Below are positions 9,788-14,432 of a stretch of 14,432 bases of DNA, one piece after another. Positions within the stretch are counted from its first letter, which is position 1, and each line of letters opens with the position of its first letter. The DNA is from Gaiellales bacterium (GTDB lineage Bacteria > Actinomycetota > Thermoleophilia > Gaiellales > F1-60-MAGs149), in NCBI GenBank assembly GCA_030831375.1, contig JAURLF010000006.1, positions 1 to 14,432 of the forward strand, written 5' to 3'. The position numbers were made by a program, and so were the translations under genes. The notes beneath the pieces were generated by a model, which worked only from the letters and a program-made list of their open reading frames with translations, was not told the origin of the DNA and searched no databases.

Positions 9788-11053
9788 TCAGGTGCCCTCG
9801 GACCAGCTCTTGAGGTAGCGCTCCTGGTCGGGCGTGAGCCGGTCGATCCCGATCCCCATCGCCTCCAGCTTGAGCCGTGCGACCTCCTCGTCGATCGCCG
9901 GCGGCACAACGTAGACGCGCTTGTCGAGCGCGTCGACGGAGCGCACCGCGTACTCGGCGCTGAGTGCCTGGTTGGCGAAGCTCATGTCCATCACGCTCGC
10001 CGGGTGCCCGTCGGCGGCGGCGAGGTTGACGAGGCGGCCCTCGGCGAGCAGATGCAGGCGCCGCCCGTCGACCATGACGAGCTCCTCCACGTGCGGACGC
10101 GGCGCGTGCGTCTCGACGGCGCGCTCGCGCAGCGCCGGCAGGTCGATCTCGACGTTGAAGTGGCCCGCGTTGGCGATGATCGCGCCGTCGCGCATCGCAT
10201 CGAAGTGCTCGCCGCGCAGGACGCCCGTATCGCCCGTGGCGGTGCAGAAGACGTCGCCGAGGGGCGCCGCCTCGGCGGCCGGCATCACCCGGAAGCCGTC
10301 CATCGCGGCCTGCAGGGCCCGCAGCGGGTCGACCTCGAGCACGATCACGCTGGCGCCCATCCCGCGGGCGCGCTCGGCGAGGCCGCGCCCGCACCAGCCG
10401 TACCCGCCGACCACGAACGTGCGGCCCGCGAGCAGGACGTTCGTGGCGCGCACGATCCCGTCGACGACGCTCTGCCCCGTGCCGTAGCGGTTGTCGAAGA
10501 GATGCTTCGTCTGCGCCTCGTTGACGGCGATGACCGGGAAGCCGAGCACGCCGTCGGCCTCCATCGCGCGCAGCCGGATCACGCCGGTGGTCGTCTCCTC
10601 GGTGCCGGCGATGACGCCGTCGACGAGCTCGCGGCGCGCGGCGTGCAGCACGCCGATCAGGTCGGCGCCGTCGTCGATCACGAGCTGCGGACGGTGGTCG
10701 GCGACGCGCATCAGGTGCCGGTAGTAGGCGTCGTCGTCTTCGCCGCGCCGTGCGAACACCGCGATCCCGTCCTCGACGGCGAGCGCGGCGGCGACGTCGT
10801 CCTGCGTCGACAGGGGGTTCGAGGCGCACAGCGCGACGTCGGCGCCCGCGGCGGCGAGGGTGCGAACGAGCGCCGCCGTCTCACCGGACACGTGCAGGCA
10901 GACGCCGACGCGGATGCCCGCCAGCGGCCGCTCGCGGGCGAAGCGCTCGCGGATCCCGCGGACGACCGGCATGTCGCGCTCGGCCCAGGCGATGCGGCGC
11001 AGGCCGTCGGCGGCGAGCGCCGCGTCGGCGATGTCGTGGGCGGCGTCGGCCAT
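9788..11053 (-). CDS. ahcY: S-adenosylhomocysteine hydrolase (adenosylhomocysteinase), short archaeal/Thermotoga-like type
   Basis: Splits S-adenosylhomocysteine reversibly into adenosine and homocysteine using bound NAD, removing the product inhibitor of methyltransferases. The 421-residue product has DDGAD (127-131), TEETTTGVIRL (151-161), the substrate/NAD stretch NEAQTKHLFDNRYGTGQS (178-195, with K183 and D187), the Rossmann glycine loop GGYGWCGRG (216-224), E240 ending the next strand (IVLEVDP), and GHFNVEID (297-304). It ends LTPDQERYLKSW rather than the PxxYRY of long bacterial and eukaryotic enzymes, and lacks their roughly 40-residue insert. Some enzymes of this short type in archaea prefer S-inosylhomocysteine, which sequence alone cannot exclude. 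ATG 11053 lies 7 nt after TACGAT, a likely leaderless promoter. mtnA follows after 2 nt. Confidence 0.96.
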   Translation of the reverse strand: MADAAHDIADAALAADGLRRIAWAERDMPVVRGIRERFARERPLAGIRVGVCLHVSGETAALVRTLAAAGADVALCASNPLSTQDDVAAALAVEDGIAVFARRGEDDDAYYRHLMRVADHRPQLVIDDGADLIGVLHAARRELVDGVIAGTEETTTGVIRLRAMEADGVLGFPVIAVNEAQTKHLFDNRYGTGQSVVDGIVRATNVLLAGRTFVVGGYGWCGRGLAERARGMGASVIVLEVDPLRALQAAMDGFRVMPAAEAAPLGDVFCTATGDTGVLRGEHFDAMRDGAIIANAGHFNVEIDLPALRERAVETHAPRPHVEELVMVDGRRLHLLAEGRLVNLAAADGHPASVMDMSFANQALSAEYAVRSVDALDKRVYVVPPAIDEEVARLKLEAMGIGIDRLTPDQERYLKSWSEGT

Positions 11054-11060
11054 CGGGCGG

Positions 11061-11066
11061 ATCGTA
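11061..11066 (-). promoter_or_regulatory. Likely -10 box of a leaderless ahcY promoter
   Basis: Minus-strand TACGAT fits TANNNT and lies exactly 7 nt before the ahcY ATG, in the 29-bp gap after the isomerase gene. There is no Shine-Dalgarno and no recognisable -35. It separates the ahcY-mtnA-comF run from the sugar-nucleotide genes upstream. Confidence 0.5.
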
Positions 11067-11082
11067 CCCGCCGACCGCCGGC

Positions 11083-12078
11083 TCAGAGGCCCTTGAGCGA
11101 CGTCAGCCGGGCGATGTCGAGGGCATCGACGCCCTCGGCCTCGGCGAGCAGGCACGAGACGACGTCGCCGCGGACGAGCAGCGACAGCGTGCGCTCGACC
11201 TCGTCCTCGCCGATGCCCTCCCAGCGCAGGACCGTCTCGACGTCGCCGCGCACGAGCTCCTCGATCCTGTCGTGCAGGCGCGCCGCCTGCTCGGGCTCCG
11301 ACGGGTCGCGCAGGAAGACCGCGGCGGCGGGCATCCCGTGGCGCTGCGTCCCGATCCAGCCGAGCACCTCGTTGTGCGCCATCTCCGGCATCGCGTTGGC
11401 GAAGGCCGGCGCCTTCGCGTTCTCGTTGACCTGGTTCTTGAGGCGCACGGCGGCGGCGGCGCGCGCACCCGACCCGTACAGGACGATGGCCTTGCCGGCC
11501 AGCTGGGCGGCCTCGGCGGCGAGGGCGTCGCGGTCGCGCTGGCACTGCGCCACCGCGACGATCAGCTGCGGCACGCAGGCGGCGAGCGCGCCGGCGCTGC
11601 CGACGGCGACGCGGGAGCGGGTCAGGATCGCGGCCTGCGCGCCGAGCAGGAGCCCGAGCGCGCCACGCGGCTGGTAGCCGCCCTCCACGATCGCGCAGGG
11701 GCAGCCGTCACGAGCCGCGCGCTCCGCGAGCTCGCCGCCCGCGGTGAGGGCGATGCGGCGCGCGCCGCGGATGCCGGCCTCCTCCCATAGGTCGAGCGTC
11801 TCACGCGTGGTGCCGGAGTAGGACGTGCAGACGACGAGGTCGTCCTCGCCGACCCAGCCGGGCAGGGACGTCGTGTCGACGGCGACGGCCGGCACCGACA
11901 GCTTGTCGGCGAAGAGCGCCGTGAGCAGGCGCCCGCCGGCGGCGGACCCGCCGAGGCCGCAGAGGGCGACGGCACGCGGCGCCTCGCGCGGCATCTCGAG
12001 GTTGGTGACGGCGTCGAGACCGAGCGTGATCTGGCGCGGGAAGTCGAGCGCCTGCTCCAGCATCGTCGGGGGCGCCAT
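11083..12078 (-). CDS. Bifunctional phosphoglucose/phosphomannose isomerase, archaeal-type SIS protein
   Basis: Interconverts fructose-6-phosphate with glucose-6-phosphate and mannose-6-phosphate. The 331-residue product carries two SIS-type sugar-phosphate-binding halves. The first has GLGGSAAGG (41-49) and CTSYSGTTRETL (84-95). The second has VLYGSGARAAAAVRLKNQVN (199-218). E219 and H235 (in PEMAHNEVLGW) keep the 16-residue spacing of the catalytic Glu203/His219 pair of the Pyrobaculum enzyme. It ends in DIARLTSLKGL, as is typical. It is unrelated in length to the ~550-residue E. coli-type Pgi. ATG 12078 shares one base with the upstream stop (TGATG), and GGAGG lies 8 nt upstream inside the preceding gene. 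Its place after a nucleotidyltransferase suggests it supplies mannose-6-phosphate for GDP-mannose, though no phosphomannomutase is seen. Confidence 0.92.
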   Translation of the reverse strand: MAPPTMLEQALDFPRQITLGLDAVTNLEMPREAPRAVALCGLGGSAAGGRLLTALFADKLSVPAVAVDTTSLPGWVGEDDLVVCTSYSGTTRETLDLWEEAGIRGARRIALTAGGELAERAARDGCPCAIVEGGYQPRGALGLLLGAQAAILTRSRVAVGSAGALAACVPQLIVAVAQCQRDRDALAAEAAQLAGKAIVLYGSGARAAAAVRLKNQVNENAKAPAFANAMPEMAHNEVLGWIGTQRHGMPAAAVFLRDPSEPEQAARLHDRIEELVRGDVETVLRWEGIGEDEVERTLSLLVRGDVVSCLLAEAEGVDALDIARLTSLKGL

Positions 12079-13148
12079 CAGCCGGGCCTCCGCTCGCCCT
12101 CGAGCCGCTCGCCCGCCGCGACCGCGGCGCCGGTCCCGAGCGCACAGCCGACCAGGGACGCGTCGTCGCCGACGACGGCGTCGCGGCCGATCGCGCTCGC
12201 CTCCACGCAGGTCCGGGCGCCCACCCGGGCGCCGTCGAGCAGCACGGCCCGTGCGACCTCGGCCGCCTCCCCCACCCGCGCGCCCGCGCCGACGACGGCG
12301 TCGGGGCCGACCGCGGCGCCCGCCGCGATCTCCGCGCCGGCGCAGACCCGCACGGGGCCGGTCAGGCGCGCCGCGGGGTCGACCCGCGCCGCGGGGTCGA
12401 CGAGCACGGCGCCATCCGCGCCGCCGAGGCGGGTGGCGACGGCGCCGCCGACGGCGTCCGCGTTGGCGGCGAGGAAGCTCTCGAGCGTGCCGATGTCGCG
12501 CCAGTAGCCGCCGCCGCGATGGGCGAACAGCCCGTCGCCGACGAGGCCCGGGAAGACCTCGCGCTCGATCGACGTCATGCGCCCCTCGGGCACGTCGGCG
12601 AGCACGTCAGGGTCGAGCACGTACGCGCCCGCGTTGACCCACCAGGGCGCCGGCCCGAGGCCGTCCGCCGTCGGCGGCTTCTCGACGAAGCGCTCGACCG
12701 CACCGTCGGGGCCGTGCACGACGACGCCGTAGCGCGTCGGGTCGTCGACGGGGGTCAGGAGGATCGTGGCGCGCGCGCCGCGCTCGGTGTGCGCGCGCAC
12801 GAGCGCGCCGAGGTCGGCGTCGCCGAGGACGTCGCCGTTGAGGGCCAGGTACGGGCCGTCGACGCGGCCCCGCGCCGCGTACGCGATGGCGCCGGCGGTG
12901 CCGAGCGGCTCGTCCTCCACGACGACCTCGACCTCCATGCCGGCGGGCGGGTCGCCGATCCCGGCGCGCAGCCGCTCCGGCAGGTACCCGCACGAGAGGA
13001 TCACGCGGCTGACGTCGGCCGCCGCGAGGCGGTCCAGCATCAGGGCGGCGAACGGGACGCCGCCGATCGGCAGCACCGGCTTCGGCTCGTCGAGCGTCAG
13101 GGGGCGCAGGCGGGTGCCCTCCCCGCCGACCAGCACGACCGCGATCAC
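12078..13148 (-). CDS. Sugar-1-phosphate nucleotidyltransferase with left-handed beta-helix tail (GDP-mannose or dTDP-glucose pyrophosphorylase type)
   Basis: Joins a sugar-1-phosphate to an NTP, giving an NDP-sugar and pyrophosphate. The 356-residue product has an N-terminal NTP-transferase domain (1 to about 230) with GGEGTRLRPLT (8-18), Lys23 in EPKPVLPIGG, LNGDVL (103-108), VEKP (155-158) and YWRDIGT (215-221). A C-terminal series of hexapeptide repeats follows (about 245-345). It resembles mannose-1-phosphate guanylyltransferases of the two-domain kind, but glucose-1-phosphate thymidylyl- or uridylyltransferase cannot be excluded. The adjoining phosphomannose isomerase favours mannose. 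GTG 13148 overlaps the dehydrogenase stop by 4 nt (GTGA) and the stop overlaps the isomerase ATG by one base, so the three are translationally coupled. Confidence 0.9.
   Translation of the reverse strand: MIAVVLVGGEGTRLRPLTLDEPKPVLPIGGVPFAALMLDRLAAADVSRVILSCGYLPERLRAGIGDPPAGMEVEVVVEDEPLGTAGAIAYAARGRVDGPYLALNGDVLGDADLGALVRAHTERGARATILLTPVDDPTRYGVVVHGPDGAVERFVEKPPTADGLGPAPWWVNAGAYVLDPDVLADVPEGRMTSIEREVFPGLVGDGLFAHRGGGYWRDIGTLESFLAANADAVGGAVATRLGGADGAVLVDPAARVDPAARLTGPVRVCAGAEIAAGAAVGPDAVVGAGARVGEAAEVARAVLLDGARVGARTCVEASAIGRDAVVGDDASLVGCALGTGAAVAAGERLEGERRPG
12367..12401 (+). repeat. Two tandem 18-bp units inside the beta-helix region
   Basis: The 17-bp string CGCGCCGCGGGGTCGAC occurs at 12367-12383 and again at 12385-12401. 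On the coding strand it gives two consecutive VDPAAR hexapeptides (about residues 250-261), matching the 18-bp coding period of left-handed beta-helix repeats. Near-identity in DNA suggests recent unit duplication. Confidence 0.7.
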
Positions 13149-14432
13149 GCCTGCGCGGCCTCGCGGTCGGGATCGCGCTCGGCGCGCCCGATCGGCACGT
13201 ACGCGAAGCCCGCGCGCACCGCCTCGTCGGGGTCGAGCAGGTTGCGGCCGTCGACGATCAGGGGCCGGCGCATCGCGGCGCGCACGCCCTCGTCGAGCAC
13301 CGCCCGGAACTCCGGCCACTCCGTCACGATCACCGCGGCGTCGGCGTCGCGGACGGCCTCCTCGAGCGAGCCTGCGATCTCCACCTGGGCGGGCAGGACC
13401 GCGCGGGCGCGGTCGGCGGCGACGGGGTCGAAGGCGACGACGCTCGCGCCCTCGGCGACGAGCCGGGCCGCGAGCACGATCGACGAGGCCTCGCGCATGT
13501 CGTCGGTGTGCGGCTTGAAGGCGAGCCCGAGCAGGCAGATGCGACGGTCGCGCAGCGCCCCGAGGCGCTCCTCGAGCTTGCCGATCACTCTCCGCTTCTG
13601 CAGCTCGTTGACCTCGATCACGGAGGCGAGCAGCTGGAACGAGTAGCCCGTGTTGCCGGCGAGCTGCTTGAGCGCGGTGACGTCCTTCGGGAAGCAGGAG
13701 CCGCCGTAGCCGATCCCGGGCCGCAGGAAGCTCTGGCCGATGCGCGCATCCATGCCCATCCCGCGCGCGACCTCCTCGACGTCGGCGCCGACGCGCTCGC
13801 AGACGTTCGCGATCTCGTTGACGAACGAGATCTTCGTGGCGAGGAAGGCGTTCGAGGCGAGCTTGATCATCTCCGCCGACGCCGTGTCCGTCGTCACGAT
13901 CGGCGCCCCGAGGTCCTGGTAGAGGCGCGCGACGCGCTGCACGTCGTCGGGGCGGTCGCCGCCGACGACGACGCGGTCCGGCTCGCGGAAGTCCGCGACG
14001 GCCGAGCCCTCGCGCAGGAACTCCGGGTTCGAGACGTAGCCGACGTCGCCGCGCCCGCGCGCGTCGAGCTCGGTGCGCACGCGCCGGCCCGTGCCGACCG
14101 GCACGGTCGACTTCATCACCAGGATCGCGCCCTCCGCGCTCGCGGGCAGCGCCTCGATCACGGCCTCGACGCGCGAGAGGTCCGCATCGCCCGACGGGGT
14201 CGGCGGCGTGTCGACGCAGATGACCGCGATCCGCGCCTCGCGGAAGACGTCCTCCATGTCGAGCGTGAAGCTGAGCCGTCCCTCGTTGCGCTGCAGGAGC
14301 TCGGGCACGCCCGGCTCGTGGATCGGCACCTCGCCGCGCTGCAGCATCGCCACCCGCTCGGGGTCGATGTCGCGGCAGACGACGGGGTGCCCGAGCTCGG
14401 CCAGGCAGGCGGCGGTGACGAGGCCGACGTAG
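13145..14432 (-). CDS. UDP-glucose 6-dehydrogenase-family enzyme (N-terminus beyond window)
   Basis: NAD-dependent four-electron oxidation of an NDP-sugar, most likely UDP-glucose to UDP-glucuronate. 428 residues are visible, reading in frame from 14431. The first are YVGLVTAACLAELGH, the tail of the Rossmann glycine motif, so roughly ten residues are missing. The NAD-ribose Asp is in CRDIDPERV. Further motifs are STVPVGTGRRV, NPEFLREGSA, the catalytic-domain Lys in LATKISFVNE (visible residue 200), and nucleophile Cys at visible residue 246 in GIGYGGSCFPKD. The C-terminal half has LGLAFKPHTDDMREA and DGRNLLDP. UDP-ManNAc and GDP-mannose dehydrogenases share this fold. The GGSCFPKD form and overall match favour UDP-glucose, but the downstream mannose genes leave GDP-mannose open. 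An internal GTG at 14353 is not a credible start. It leads the sugar-nucleotide operon as far as visible. Confidence 0.94.
   Translation of the reverse strand, partial: YVGLVTAACLAELGHPVVCRDIDPERVAMLQRGEVPIHEPGVPELLQRNEGRLSFTLDMEDVFREARIAVICVDTPPTPSGDADLSRVEAVIEALPASAEGAILVMKSTVPVGTGRRVRTELDARGRGDVGYVSNPEFLREGSAVADFREPDRVVVGGDRPDDVQRVARLYQDLGAPIVTTDTASAEMIKLASNAFLATKISFVNEIANVCERVGADVEEVARGMGMDARIGQSFLRPGIGYGGSCFPKDVTALKQLAGNTGYSFQLLASVIEVNELQKRRVIGKLEERLGALRDRRICLLGLAFKPHTDDMREASSIVLAARLVAEGASVVAFDPVAADRARAVLPAQVEIAGSLEEAVRDADAAVIVTEWPEFRAVLDEGVRAAMRRPLIVDGRNLLDPDEAVRAGFAYVPIGRAERDPDREAAQA

Overview
The window is very GC-rich, densely coded DNA with strong G/C preference at third codon positions. 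This fits a high-GC Gram-positive bacterium. The gene order, short archaeal-type versions of two metabolic enzymes, and start codons without Shine-Dalgarno sequences suggest a deep-branching actinobacterium such as class Thermoleophilia (Solirubrobacter, Conexibacter or Patulibacter relatives). That placement is inference; no marker gene here proves it. Eleven genes lie on the minus strand and one on the plus strand. Intergenic gaps never exceed about 80 bp.

Reading the minus strand from the right edge, the first block is a sugar-nucleotide operon with overlapping or near-overlapping genes. It holds a UDP-glucose 6-dehydrogenase-like enzyme (N-terminus beyond the window), a nucleotidyltransferase with a left-handed beta-helix tail (GDP-mannose or dTDP-glucose pyrophosphorylase type), and an archaeal-type bifunctional phosphoglucose/phosphomannose isomerase. 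Together they could make precursors for envelope polysaccharide or glycoprotein. Next comes a group with its own likely leaderless promoter: S-adenosylhomocysteine hydrolase (ahcY), methylthioribose-1-phosphate isomerase (mtnA) and a ComF-type phosphoribosyltransferase. The first two recycle by-products of S-adenosylmethionine.

The centre and left hold an old conserved gene order, comF - hpf - secA - prfB - ftsE - ftsX, known from Firmicutes such as Bacillus subtilis. It is followed by an OmpR-type response regulator cut by the left edge. One unrecognised plus-strand gene (378 aa) sits between hpf and secA, divergent from secA and convergent with hpf.

The most striking feature is in prfB (release factor 2). 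Its reading frame starts at a GTG overlapping the secA stop, reaches an in-frame TGA after codon 30 in the sequence CTT TGA C, and continues in the +1 frame. This is the classic autoregulatory RF2 programmed frameshift, but without the usual purine-rich stimulator three bases before it. Other points of note are a recurring TANNNT-N7-start arrangement that suggests leaderless transcripts, a 9-bp inverted repeat between secA and the unknown gene, and a 26-bp imperfect direct repeat shared by that region and the hpf upstream region.
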